A DNA stretch of 17,377 nucleotides from JBGTBQ01 sp041749275 (GCA_041749275.1 JBGTBQ010000152.1:1-17377), one strand, 5' to 3'. Positions 1 through 7,367 are shown, counted from the first letter of the stretch. Numbers and translations: made by a program. The notes: generated by a model from the letters alone, not told the origin.

Positions 1-1
1 C

Positions 2-244
2 CTGCTCGCGGGTCTCGGCGCCGACCGCATTGACGCGGACGGCGGCGGCGCCGACATCGGCCCGCTCATGCGCGAGGGCGTCCCCGGCGCGAGCCTCAAC
101 GTTGACGGCCCTTACTTCAACTACCACCACACGCACGCCGACACCGTGGATAAGGTTGACCCGCGAGAACTCGCGTCTTGCGTCGCCGCGATGGCCGTCA
201 TGGCCTACGTCGTCGCCGACATGCCGCCGCGTTTGAGACCTTGA
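2..244 (+). CDS. M28-family metallopeptidase, C-terminal fragment
   Basis: Only the last 80 codons are in the window; the gene enters from the left edge in frame 2 and ends at TGA 242-244. The fragment reads GADIGPLMREGVPGASL, then YFNYHHTHADTVDKVDP, then a helix rich in MAVMAYVVAD. This is the usual C-terminus of secreted M28 aminopeptidases and carboxypeptidase-Q-like proteins, in which the His of the HHTxADT segment is a zinc ligand and the DKVDP turn precedes the final helix. The role would be hydrolysis of peptides or dipeptides outside the cytoplasm. The signal peptide and the other zinc ligands lie outside the window, so the exact subfamily cannot be fixed. A strong hairpin at 251-283 follows seven bases after the stop, so this is probably the last gene of its transcript. 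Confidence 0.85.
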   Translation: MLAGLGADRIDADGGGADIGPLMREGVPGASLNVDGPYFNYHHTHADTVDKVDPRELASCVAAMAVMAYVVADMPPRLRP

Positions 245-250
245 AGTAGA

Positions 251-283
251 AGCTTTGAGGTTCCAAATTGGAACCTCAAAGCT
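251..283 (+). terminator. Hairpin after the M28 peptidase gene
   Basis: A perfect 14-bp inverted repeat (AGCTTTGAGGTTCC at 251-264, its complement at 270-283) has a 5-base AAATT spacer whose outer bases can also pair. It begins 7 bp after the peptidase stop codon. There is no clean T-run directly after it (TCGCAAGCTCTT follows), so it is either an intrinsic terminator with a poor U-tract or a 3' stabilising hairpin. The rest of 284-383 shows no gene; GAGTC-CTGC-GACTC at 341-354 is a minor 5-bp hairpin. Confidence 0.6.
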
Positions 284-383
284 CGCAAGCTCTTAAGCCT
301 TTGAAGGCTGGAACTGAAAGCGTAAACTCACCGGGTTTAGAGTCCTGCGACTCCATCCCTCATCAGGAGCCGGTTGAAACTTT

Positions 384-935
384 ATGCCTACGAAAAAACC
401 GCCTACCCACCGTCGGCTATCCGTCCCCGTCGAAGTCATAGCACGACGGATTTACTTGATCCGCGACCAAAAAGTAATACTTGATTTTGACCTCGCGGAG
501 CTATACGAAGTTTCCACCAAAGCCTTGAATCAAGCCGTCAAACGCAACCTTAAACGCTTCCCGGAAGATTTCATGTTCCAATTGTCTGAGGAAGAGGCGG
601 ATGCCACCCTGAACCGGTCACAAATTGTGACCGGTTCACAAAAGCACCGTAATCCTCGCTTACGCCCACATGCCTTCACCGAGCAAGGCATAGCGATGCT
701 TTCCAGTGTGCTCCGAAGCCAGCGAGCCGTCGAGGTCAACATCGCCATCATGCGGACGTTCGTGCAGCTTCGTAAGCTGCTGCTCTCGAACGAGGAGTTA
801 AACCGAAAAATCAACGCGCTCGAACGAAAATACGACGAAAATTTCAGTGCGGTGTTTAACGCGCTCCGGGAACTACTTTCTGCCCCGGAGAGGCCGCGGC
901 GGCGGATTGGGTTTAGGGACGGCTTGGAAGATTGA
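384..935 (+). CDS. ORF6N domain-containing DNA-binding protein
   Basis: This 183-residue protein carries an ORF6N domain at about residues 14-108. Recognisable blocks are VEVIARRIYLIRDQKVILDFDLAELYEV, the KALNQAVKRNLKRFPEDFMFQL helix region, and LRPHAFTEQGIAMLSSVLRS; the first and last are the most conserved parts of the family. Residues 110-165 form helices with a likely coiled coil (KLLLSNEELNRKINALERKYDENF), and a short basic tail follows. ORF6N was first defined in phage and other large DNA virus proteins; in bacteria such genes are usually solitary and thought to bind DNA, with target unknown. The start ATG 384 is preceded by AGGAG at 365-369, a rather long spacing. GC content is visibly lower than in neighbouring genes and codons are less G/C-ending, suggesting acquisition by transfer. 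A perfect palindrome lies within the gene at 611-637. No phage or toxin partner is visible. Confidence 0.88.
   Translation: MPTKKPPTHRRLSVPVEVIARRIYLIRDQKVILDFDLAELYEVSTKALNQAVKRNLKRFPEDFMFQLSEEEADATLNRSQIVTGSQKHRNPRLRPHAFTEQGIAMLSSVLRSQRAVEVNIAIMRTFVQLRKLLLSNEELNRKINALERKYDENFSAVFNALRELLSAPERPRRRIGFRDGLED
611..637. repeat. Perfect palindrome inside the ORF6N gene
   Basis: GAACCGGTCACAA (611-623), a single central A, and TTGTGACCGGTTC (625-637) form a perfect 13-bp inverted repeat inside codons for residues 76-85 (...LNRSQIVTGS). It has the symmetry and length expected of an operator for a dimeric DNA-binding protein and could be an autoregulatory site for the encoded ORF6N protein. That role is inference; the symmetry itself is direct. 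Confidence 0.6.
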
Positions 936-1029
936 CTCAGTTCGAGAAAAACATCGAAGCGGTGTCAGACGTAATAACACCTGTCCGGCACACATCTTCG
1001 GCACATGCACAAGGCGGAGGCATCTAGCG

Positions 1030-1887
1030 ATGGAGAACAGCGGACTCGGTTACACGGAGTTCGACATCACGCGGGTCATCCCCGGCGACGTGGAGGGCGT
1101 GCGCCAGCGCCTCGCCGCCGTGCTCGAAGATTTCAACTACCGCGTGCTGAACGAGCAGCCGCTTCAGGCCCGCCGGAACCAGCAGAGGAATATCTTCGCC
1201 GCCAACAGCCTCGACCTGACGGCCAAGTTGACCATCGCCCTGAGAACCCTGAGTCCGCACGCGACGCTCGCCACCTTCGACTATGCCGTGCAGCAGGTGT
1301 GGACCGAAGGCGACAAGCAGACCTTCGAGCGCGAGGTGGACGCCATCATCGCGCTGGCGTCGGCGACCACGAAGCCGACCGTCTGCTCCGCGTGCGGCAT
1401 CGAAAGCGACGGCGACTCGCGCTTCTGCCGCGCGTGCGGCGCTCCTGCTTCGCGCGAGTCGCTGCCCGCCGAACTGGAAGTGATGCGCCTCACGGCGGAT
1501 GCGCGCGCCGCGCATCAAGAGCACATCATCGGCATCCTCATCATGCTGCTCGACCTCGTCGTCGCGCTGCCGTTCATCCTGCTCGGCAAGCCGAAGACGG
1601 TCAACGTCGGCATCGTCATACTCGTCATCGGCCAACTCCTCGCATGGGCCTGCCTGCTCTACGGCGTGCGCCGCTTGCACCGCACGCTCAACCCGAAACG
1701 CACCGCGCGCGAAGAGACGGAGCCGCATCTGCCGCGCGCCATCCATGCCGCGCAGGCGCAAGCCCTGCCGCCGGCGTCCGCGCGGATGTCGGTGACGGAA
1801 GGGACGACCGAACTGCTCGGCGCGGCGCGGCGAGAGAAAGTCGAAGTACCGCTCAAGCGTGCGGGCGAAGACAGCGACACCGCATAA
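1030..1887 (+). CDS. Zinc-ribbon membrane protein of unknown function
   Basis: The start is ATG 1030, with GGAGG at 1016-1020 and nine bases of spacing; the reading frame is open further upstream to 847, but that part overlaps the preceding gene and lacks a ribosome site. The 285-residue product has an N-terminal soluble domain (about 1-112) with no family I recognise, then a four-cysteine zinc ribbon (CSACG at 119-123, CRACG at 133-137), then two predicted membrane helices at about 166-186 and 192-213, and a polar tail of about 70 residues. Four cysteines in two CxxC pairs, as here, normally bind zinc structurally. The topology suggests both ends face the same side, probably the cytoplasm. 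It stands alone: 94 bp after the ORF6N gene and 162 bp before the sigma factor, both in the same direction. Function cannot be assigned. Confidence 0.75.
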   Translation: MENSGLGYTEFDITRVIPGDVEGVRQRLAAVLEDFNYRVLNEQPLQARRNQQRNIFAANSLDLTAKLTIALRTLSPHATLATFDYAVQQVWTEGDKQTFEREVDAIIALASATTKPTVCSACGIESDGDSRFCRACGAPASRESLPAELEVMRLTADARAAHQEHIIGILIMLLDLVVALPFILLGKPKTVNVGIVILVIGQLLAWACLLYGVRRLHRTLNPKRTAREETEPHLPRAIHAAQAQALPPASARMSVTEGTTELLGAARREKVEVPLKRAGEDSDTA

Positions 1888-2049
1888 AGCCGCGCCGGCG
1901 CCCGCCTCGGCATTCGATGGAGACGGACGCTCGCCTTCTTTCCGTCGCGGTTTCTTAAGAAAAACTTCTTTCACATTCGGGAACTTTTTCGCGCCTCTGC
2001 GCGAATCTACTGTGTCAGCCGGCGAGACGTTGCGAGCTAGGACGTGCGA
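1888..2049 (+). other. Intergenic leader of the sigma-factor operon
   Basis: This 162-bp stretch should hold the promoter for the sigma/anti-sigma operon. A 12-bp palindrome TTTCTTAAGAAA lies at 1950-1961, and GGAACTTTTT at 1980-1989 resembles the GGAAC -35 element of ECF promoters, but no convincing -10 element sits 16-17 bp downstream. CGCGC-CTCT-GCGCG at 1990-2003 is a small hairpin. An autoregulated ECF promoter here is a guess. Confidence 0.25.
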
Positions 2050-2703
2050 ATGAATCTTGCTGTCACCCCCAGCGATACGGAACTACTGCGGCACATGTTG
2101 GCCGGAGACGAGGAGGCGTTCGCGGCGCTCTATCGCCGGCGGCAGGGCGGGGTCTACCGCTTCGCCCTCCAGATGAGCGGCTCTGAGGCGGTCGCCGAGG
2201 ACGTGACGCAGGAGGTCTTCCTTGCACTGATGCGCGAGGGGCACCGTTTCGACGCGACGCGCGGGAGCAGTCTGGCCGCATACCTCTACGGCATCGCGCG
2301 CAACCATGTCCTGCGCGTCTTCGAGCGCGAAAGACCGACGCTCCCGCTCGCGGAGGAAGAGAGCGGCGAGGCTCCCGTACACGAGAATCTGATCGAGCGC
2401 AGCGACCCGCTCGGCGACCTGACGCGCGCCGACGAAGTTGGAAGGCTCCGCCAAGCGGTGCTCGCGCTCCCGGCGCACTACCGCGAGGTGGTCGTGCTGT
2501 GCGAGTTGCACGAGATGAGCTACGCGGAGGCCGCCGCCGCGCTCGGTTGCGCGGTCGGCACGGTGCGCTCGCGTCTGCACCGTGCGCGCTCGATGCTCGC
2601 GGAGAAGATGCGCGGCGGCGCGCGTGAAGGTGCGGTTGAAAGGGCGACGGAAAGGGACGCCGCGGGGGGCGCGACGATGAGGACGACGAGGTGCTTCGCA
2701 TGA
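2050..2703 (+). CDS. ECF-type RNA polymerase sigma factor
   Basis: The start ATG 2050 is preferred because TAGGA (2038-2042) lies 7 bases upstream; a GTG at 2044 in the same frame would overlap that site too closely. The 217-residue product has sigma region 2 at about residues 22-90 (ALYRRRQGGVYRFALQM, then EDVTQEVFLALM, the core-binding and -10-recognising helices). Region 4 is at about 133-185 (LPAHYREVVVLCELHEMSYAEAAAALG, then VGTVRSRLHRARSML, the helix-turn-helix for the -35 element). Region 3 is absent, as in all ECF factors. A charged low-complexity tail of roughly 30 residues follows region 4. Its TGA overlaps the next gene's ATG (ATGA, 2700-2703), so the sigma factor and its presumed inhibitor are made by coupled translation, the normal arrangement for an ECF sigma/anti-sigma pair. 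The inducing signal is not visible. Confidence 0.93.
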   Translation: MNLAVTPSDTELLRHMLAGDEEAFAALYRRRQGGVYRFALQMSGSEAVAEDVTQEVFLALMREGHRFDATRGSSLAAYLYGIARNHVLRVFERERPTLPLAEEESGEAPVHENLIERSDPLGDLTRADEVGRLRQAVLALPAHYREVVVLCELHEMSYAEAAAALGCAVGTVRSRLHRARSMLAEKMRGGAREGAVERATERDAAGGATMRTTRCFA

Positions 2704-3599
2704 ACTGCCACGAATTTGAAAGCACATTTAACGACATCGCACGCGAGGCGCTGATTGATGCCGGCGCGCGCCGGGACGCGGACACACACGCCGAGGCGTG
2801 CCCACCTTGCGCCGCGCTCCTCAATGACGCACGCACGCTCACGGCGGGCCTGCGCGCCCTCTCATCGGACACAGCGGGCGCGGAGGCGCCTCCTCGCGTC
2901 GAAGCGAATCTGCTCGCGGCCTTTCGCGCTCACGCGGCGGGCCTCGCCGCGAAAGAGAGCGGCGTGTTGCCCGTCGCGGTCGCTCCGGTCAAGAGTTCAC
3001 CCGTCGTTCCTTTGACAGTTAAAAAGTGGTCGTGGCCGAAGACGTTCGGGGCGGCGGGTCTCGCGGCGGCGGCGGCGGTCGCGTTCGTGCTGCTCGTCCC
3101 GCCCGCGCTCTTCGGGCCGCCGACGAAGCTTGCGACGAAGCCAGCCGACTCGCGGCAGCCGGAGCCGACAAACATCACAGTGCCGCCGATTGAGCAGGCT
3201 AGTGACCCGTCGGACGTTGTCGAGGTCCCACTCAAAGAGGATGCGGTAGTCGCGAAAGTCCAGACGCCGCCGCGCGGCATCCCGACGCCGCGCGGGCAGC
3301 GAAACGAAGTAATGCGAAACGCGGCATACGGCGCGGCGCGGGACAACGCCGGGCGGACGAATGCGCCCGCTCCCACGGCTGAAGCCAATTCGGAGATCGT
3401 CACCGACTTCATCCAGCTCACGGACAGCGGCGGGTTCGTCGCCGGTGAAGGCGCGCACCTCATCCGTGTGGAATTGCCGCGCACGGCGCTCGTGCGCTTC
3501 GGGCTGCCATTGAACGCCGAGCGCGTGGGCGGTCGCGTCAAGGCCGACGTGCTGATCGGCGAGGACGGCATGGCGCGCGCTATTCGTTTCGTGCGCTGA
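2700..3599 (+). CDS. Membrane anti-sigma factor with zinc-binding motif
   Basis: ATG 2700 overlaps the sigma factor stop as ATGA. The 299-residue product begins MNCHEFE and carries the ZAS motif of zinc-binding anti-sigma factors: Cys3, then His30-x3-Cys34-x2-Cys37. One membrane helix is clear at about 115-137 (FGAAGLAAAAAVAFVLLVPP), placing the first 110 residues in the cytoplasm to hold the sigma factor and the remainder outside. The outer part (about 138-299) has a Pro/Ala-rich linker and ends in a compact domain, IRVELPRTALVRFGLPLN, then VKADVLIGEDGMARAIRFVR. I remember this ending in anti-sigma-like proteins of Acidobacteria, but its function is not known to me. The protein is expected to release the sigma factor upon an envelope or redox signal; ZAS factors may respond to oxidation of the cysteines, but many do not. 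Confidence 0.85.
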   Translation: MNCHEFESTFNDIAREALIDAGARRDADTHAEACPPCAALLNDARTLTAGLRALSSDTAGAEAPPRVEANLLAAFRAHAAGLAAKESGVLPVAVAPVKSSPVVPLTVKKWSWPKTFGAAGLAAAAAVAFVLLVPPALFGPPTKLATKPADSRQPEPTNITVPPIEQASDPSDVVEVPLKEDAVVAKVQTPPRGIPTPRGQRNEVMRNAAYGAARDNAGRTNAPAPTAEANSEIVTDFIQLTDSGGFVAGEGAHLIRVELPRTALVRFGLPLNAERVGGRVKADVLIGEDGMARAIRFVR

Positions 3600-3642
3600 G
3601 GCGCAAGGTTTTCGGAAACATCAGTAGGGAAGCAAAATTTTG

Positions 3643-3648
3643 AAGGAG
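3643..3648 (+). promoter_or_regulatory. Ribosome binding site for the secreted protein gene
   Basis: AAGGAG at 3643-3648 lies 3 bases before ATG 3652 and 12 before ATG 3661. Neither spacing is ideal, so the site does not settle the start. ATG 3661 gives the more standard signal peptide N-terminus (MSKQR). Confidence 0.6.
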
Positions 3649-3660
3649 AGAATGGTAGTT

Positions 3661-4713
3661 ATGAGCAAGCAAAGAATCTTCAGGGCGGCGGCTTTCGGTC
3701 TCTCGTTGATGGCCTGCGGACTGAGCGCGAGCGCGCAGGAGCAGCAGCGGCGTGTGCGGGTCGAGGCCGAGCCTCAGCGCGATGTTGTCATCACGCACGA
3801 GCGCGTCCCGCAAGACACCATCGGAGTGCGGGCGGAGATGGTGGAGATTCACCCCGGTCAGGGCGACAACTTCGTCTTCATCGCGGGTGAGATGAGCAGT
3901 GACGGCAAGCTCGTGAAGGGCGCGCCCTACTCGGCGCAGTCCGTCACCGAGATGGTGCAGACCTTAGCCGACGGCAACCGCATCGCGCGGAAGAACACCG
4001 CCAACGTCTACCGCGACAGCGAGGGGCGCACGCGCCGCGACCAGACGCTCGGCGCCATCGGCCCCTTCGCCGCACAGGGCGACCCGACGCAGACCGTCTT
4101 CATCAACGACCCCGTCGCCGGCGTTCATTACATCCTCGACCCGCGCTCGCGCACGGCGCGCAAGCTGCCCCGCTTCGAGTACAGGTTTCAGGTCGGGGAC
4201 AAGGTATTCAAAGACGAGATGAAGGCACGCGAGAAGATCGAGAAAGAGGCCGGCGAGAAGGTCAAAATGAAGCACGAAGAGGTCGAAACACACGGCTTCA
4301 CCTTCAGGACTCCGGGGCCGGACGGGCCGCATGGGCCGGGGCCGGAGGTACACTTCTTCGGCCACTCGTCGAAGGCCGACGCGAAGACCGAGAAGCTCGA
4401 CAAGCAGACCATCGAGGGCGTCATGGCCGAAGGCACGCGCACCACGGTCACGATTCCGGCGGGCGAGATCGGGAACGAACAGCCCATTCAGATCGTCACC
4501 GAGCGCTGGTACTCGCCCGAACTGCAAACGGTCGTCATGACTCGCCACAGCGACCCGCGCTTCGGCGAAAACACCTACAAGCTGACCAACATCAGCCGCA
4601 CCGAGCCTGCGCCCGCGCTCTTTCAGGTGCCCAGCGATTACACCGTCAAAGAGCCGGGGCCGATGCACCGCGGAAGCGGCCCGGCCCGGATGAGGAAGCC
4701 GGCGGATAATTAA
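3661..4713 (+). CDS. Secreted protein of unknown function, sigma operon third gene
   Basis: The product (350 residues from ATG 3661; ATG 3652 would add three) has a type I signal peptide: basic MSKQRIFR, a hydrophobic stretch AAAFGLSLMACGLS, and a cleavage site after ASA at about residue 25. LMAC inside it resembles a lipobox, but the Met at -2 makes lipidation less likely. The mature protein has no family I can name. It includes NVYRDSEGRTRRDQTLGAIG and VFINDPVAGVHYILDPRSRTARKL, a highly charged Lys/Glu region around residues 170-205, a Pro/Gly-rich stretch (TPGPDGPHGPGPEV), and a beta-rich C-terminal half that looks regular. It starts 61 bp after the anti-sigma gene with no terminator between, so it probably belongs to the same operon and may be the output or a sensor partner of the sigma system. 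A bidirectional terminator follows at 4750. Confidence 0.75.
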   Translation: MSKQRIFRAAAFGLSLMACGLSASAQEQQRRVRVEAEPQRDVVITHERVPQDTIGVRAEMVEIHPGQGDNFVFIAGEMSSDGKLVKGAPYSAQSVTEMVQTLADGNRIARKNTANVYRDSEGRTRRDQTLGAIGPFAAQGDPTQTVFINDPVAGVHYILDPRSRTARKLPRFEYRFQVGDKVFKDEMKAREKIEKEAGEKVKMKHEEVETHGFTFRTPGPDGPHGPGPEVHFFGHSSKADAKTEKLDKQTIEGVMAEGTRTTVTIPAGEIGNEQPIQIVTERWYSPELQTVVMTRHSDPRFGENTYKLTNISRTEPAPALFQVPSDYTVKEPGPMHRGSGPARMRKPADN

Positions 4714-4749
4714 TAACGAGCCGGTCGAGTTACGAGCGGGCCGCGACGG

Positions 4750-4814
4750 CGGCGGCGTAAAAATACGGAAGCCCACGGTTCGACACCGTGGGCTTCCGTA
4801 TTTTTACGCCGCCG
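4750..4814. terminator. Bidirectional intrinsic terminator, 30-bp perfect stem
   Basis: The arms 4750-4779 and 4785-4814 pair perfectly over 30 bp around a 5-base TCGAC loop. The GC-rich core TACGGAAGCCCACGGT is flanked by A5 (4759-4763) on the left and T5 (4801-4805) on the right, so each strand reads as a stem followed by a U-tract. It lies between the stop of the secreted protein gene (4713) and the convergent stop at 4833, which is where a shared terminator is expected. Confidence 0.93.
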
Positions 4815-4832
4815 GCTGAAGACCGGACGGCT

Positions 4833-5114
4833 TTAGCTCTCGCGCTTCTTCGCCGCGCGGCGCGGGGGCTTCGAGTTGTTGCCCGCGTGTATTTCGTCGG
4901 CGGATATTTTCGCCGTCGGCAGGTGGCTCGCCGCCGTCTCGGTGATGATGCACAGACCGCACATGCCCTCGCCCCTCAACCGACGAACGAGTTGTGAAGC
5001 ATCCTCATAGTCGAGGCGCGTCGCCTCGCACCCGCGCTCGCTCAACACGGCCCAACGGTGCTCGCCGAGTTCGCTCGCCGCGCTCTTTTCTTCAACTTCG
5101 GGTTCCGTAGACAT
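4833..5114 (-). CDS. Small conserved-looking protein of unknown function
   Basis: Read on the minus strand from ATG 5114, the product is 93 residues (MSTEPEVEEKSAASELGEHR...). The frame is open 21 codons further upstream, but that extension is Arg/Ser/Ala-rich with no ribosome site and no family look. The core WAVLSERGCEATRLDYEDASQLVRRLRGEGMCGLCIITETAASHL looks like a small alpha/beta fold. It has three cysteines, two of them in CGLC. The tail NNSKPPRRAAKKRES is strongly basic. No membrane segment or signal peptide is present, so it is cytoplasmic. It is monocistronic, convergent with the secreted protein gene and sharing its terminator. I do not recognise a function. Regular codon use and the terminator arrangement argue that it is real. 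Confidence 0.65.
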   Translation of the reverse strand: MSTEPEVEEKSAASELGEHRWAVLSERGCEATRLDYEDASQLVRRLRGEGMCGLCIITETAASHLPTAKISADEIHAGNNSKPPRRAAKKRES

Positions 5115-5228
5115 CGCGGAAAGTTTAGCGGATGCACGCGACGAAAGCCAAACCAGCCGGGCACTTGCGACTCGCACGCGGGCGGCGTTAATCTCTCCGG
5201 CAAGCGACCCTGTACAGTCCGGTCAAAC

Positions 5229-5358
5229 TACAGCGGTTTGCAATTGGGTGCGACCGTTTAGAGGCGGGCCATGCCCGCCGGTTCAACTTGAGACGGCGGA
5301 CACGCGCCCGCCTCTAAACGGTCGTTGATGTAGTCACATCCAATTGCAAATTGCCATA
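5229..5358 (+). repeat. Palindromic repeat family A, copy 1
   Basis: This 130-bp element is nearly identical to 12906-13034. Outer arms TTTGCAATTGG (5237-5247) and its complement (5340-5350) enclose inner 19-bp arms starting CGACCGTTTAGAGGCGGGC (5251-5269) and their complement (5306-5324). Two blocks are identical to copy 2: the first 41 bp and the last 53 bp. Only the 36-bp centre (5270-5305) has diverged. The element ends 14 bp before the DUF885 gene start. No transposase is nearby, so it is best described as a MITE- or REP-like non-autonomous element. Confidence 0.9.
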
Positions 5359-5372
5359 TTCATTTGCGAAAG

Positions 5373-7367
5373 ATGAGGATGATGAAAAAACTCTCTCTGC
5401 TTCTTGCAATCATCGCCGTCCCAGTTCTCGTCTCCTCGTGCGCGCCGCCGCCCGCCGACAGCACGAACGCGCCCGCGCGAGCCGCGGGCAGTGGAGACGC
5501 GGCTTTCAAGTCGCTCCATGACAAGTACGTGGTCGAGTTTCTCCGGCGCAACCCGCAGGTCAATACCTATCTCGGCGGCGCGGGCCTCGACCCTTCGCTG
5601 AGAGAGGTTGACGGGCGGCTGCGCGACAACTCGGCGGCGGCGCTCGAAGCGGAAGACCGCTGGCTCGAAGAGACACAGAAGTCGCTCGAAGCAACCGACC
5701 CGCAAACGCTCTCGCCCCCGCGCCGCATTGACCGCGAGGTGGCGCTCGCGCAAGTGAAGTTTCTGCTTCATCAACACAAGGTGCGCCGCTATCAGGAGCG
5801 CTCTGTTGATACCTACGTGACCGAGCCTTTTCGCTCGATTGACTTTCAGCTTCAGGGCATGACCCAGACGGGCGAGAAGACTTACGGCACGCCCGAAGAG
5901 TGGACGCTCGTGACAAAGCGCGTCGAGGACATTCCGCGCTTCCTCAAGGTCGCGCAGGAGCAGTTGCAGGCGGGCATCAAATCCGGCAACACGCCCGACC
6001 ACCGCATGATTGCGCGCGACGGCATCAGGTCGGCGGAGGCGAACGCCAAATATTTCGCGGAAGAGTTGTCGAAACTCGCGGGCGAGCGCATCGCCGCCGG
6101 GCCTGAGCGCGATTCTTTAAAGACGACGCTCGACGCGGCGACGAAGCAGGCGGCGGATGCTTATCGCGCCTTCGCGCAGTTCGTGAAGGACAACTTTATC
6201 GAGACCGCCAGCGGCGAAACCTTTACGCCGAAGCAGCAGTTCGCCGCCGACCGCTACGCGATGGGCGAGGAAGAATACAACTGGGCCATCAAGAACAACC
6301 TGCGCCTCGACAAAACCGCCGCGCAGCTCTACGAAGAGGCGTCGCCCGTCGTCGAGACGACGCGCAAGGAGATGTTTGAACTCGCGCGGCGCATCGGCGA
6401 GAAGCGCGGGATGACACTACCGGCGGACGGCGCGGAGGCCGTGCGCGCCGTATTCGATGAGCTGTCGAAGGAGTATCCGAAGAACGATGATGAGATGGTC
6501 GCGTGGTACAGAGACACGTGCTTCCGCGTCGTCGAGTACGGACGCAAGACGGGCGTCTTCGACGTGCCCGCCGACTACAAGCTCGACGTGACGATTACGC
6601 CGCCGCCGCTTCGCAGTTCGATTGACGGCGCGGCCTACTATCCCGCGCCGCCCTTCAAGACGACGGGCGTCGGGCGCTTTTACGTCTCGCCGACCGGCAA
6701 CGACGAGGCCGCCCTTAAGTCGAACAACCGCGCCGCGCTCGCCGACCTCGCCGTGCACGAAGGCTTCCCCGGCCATGACTGGCACTACAAGGTGATGACC
6801 CAGTACAAGAGTGAGATTGCGCCCGTGCGTTGGCTGACGCCCGGCGCGGTCGAGGACTCGTCCTCGATGTGGGAAGACTCGATGGCGTCCGAAGGCTGGG
6901 CGCTCTACTCCGAGGCGCTCATGGCAGAGCCGCAACCCGGCGCGTCCGAAGGTTTCTACACGCCCGAAGAGAGGCTCTATCAGCTTCAGGGAAAACTCTA
7001 CCGCGACCTGCGCGTGCGCGTGGACACCGGCATCCACACGGGCCGCATGACCTACAACGACGCGGTTGACCTCTTCTCCGAGATCGTTGACTTTCTGCCG
7101 GGCAAGTGCGGCGACGCATCGAAACCTGATGCCAAGCGCGCGAGTTGCGAGTCAGCCGAGCGCGCCATCTTTCGCTACTCGAAATGGCCGACGCAGGCCA
7201 TCACCTACCGTCTCGGCAAGGAGCAGATTTACGCGCTCCGCGAAGAGGCCGCGCGTCTCGCGGGCGCACGCTTCTCGCCGAAGGCGTTCCACGTCCTTTT
7301 CATGGAACAGGGGACGATCCCGGCGGGCTATTTCCGGGAAGAACTGTTGCGCGAGTTGCAGAAATGA
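5373..7367 (+). CDS. DUF885-family lipoprotein, putative metallohydrolase
   Basis: The start is taken as ATG 5373 (alternatives 5379 and 5382; no strong ribosome site discriminates). The product has 664 residues. Residues 1-22 are a lipoprotein signal: MRMMKK, a hydrophobic run, and the lipobox VSSC with the lipidated cysteine at 23, so it is anchored in the envelope. The rest is a full-length DUF885 protein (usual length about 550-620). The signature HEGFPGH is at 462-468, and EGWALYSE follows at 507, supplying the His, Glu and further Glu that would bind a metal as in zinc peptidases. Members are presumed metalloproteases or hydrolases of undefined substrate. Its last codon overlaps the next gene (ATGA at 7364-7367), so the two are translationally coupled. 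A family A repeat ends 14 bp before the start, so the 5' leader comes largely from that element. Confidence 0.9.
   Translation: MRMMKKLSLLLAIIAVPVLVSSCAPPPADSTNAPARAAGSGDAAFKSLHDKYVVEFLRRNPQVNTYLGGAGLDPSLREVDGRLRDNSAAALEAEDRWLEETQKSLEATDPQTLSPPRRIDREVALAQVKFLLHQHKVRRYQERSVDTYVTEPFRSIDFQLQGMTQTGEKTYGTPEEWTLVTKRVEDIPRFLKVAQEQLQAGIKSGNTPDHRMIARDGIRSAEANAKYFAEELSKLAGERIAAGPERDSLKTTLDAATKQAADAYRAFAQFVKDNFIETASGETFTPKQQFAADRYAMGEEEYNWAIKNNLRLDKTAAQLYEEASPVVETTRKEMFELARRIGEKRGMTLPADGAEAVRAVFDELSKEYPKNDDEMVAWYRDTCFRVVEYGRKTGVFDVPADYKLDVTITPPPLRSSIDGAAYYPAPPFKTTGVGRFYVSPTGNDEAALKSNNRAALADLAVHEGFPGHDWHYKVMTQYKSEIAPVRWLTPGAVEDSSSMWEDSMASEGWALYSEALMAEPQPGASEGFYTPEERLYQLQGKLYRDLRVRVDTGIHTGRMTYNDAVDLFSEIVDFLPGKCGDASKPDAKRASCESAERAIFRYSKWPTQAITYRLGKEQIYALREEAARLAGARFSPKAFHVLFMEQGTIPAGYFREELLRELQK

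Noticed and set aside
847..1029. An upstream extension of the zinc-ribbon protein to 847
   Set aside because: It would overlap the ORF6N gene by 89 bp, has no ribosome site, and the added residues look random; GGAGG precedes ATG 1030.
1005..1974. Long open frames on both strands overlapping the zinc-ribbon gene
   Set aside because: Both are arginine-rich GC shadow frames. The frame starting at 1030 has a good ribosome site, a zinc ribbon and two membrane helices.
5058..5261. A 67-codon open frame ending in repeat copy 1, with a similar ending in a frame at 12732-12938
   Set aside because: The shared C-terminus (YSGLQLGATV) is simply the repeat read in the same frame; the rest of the two frames is unrelated and neither has a ribosome site.
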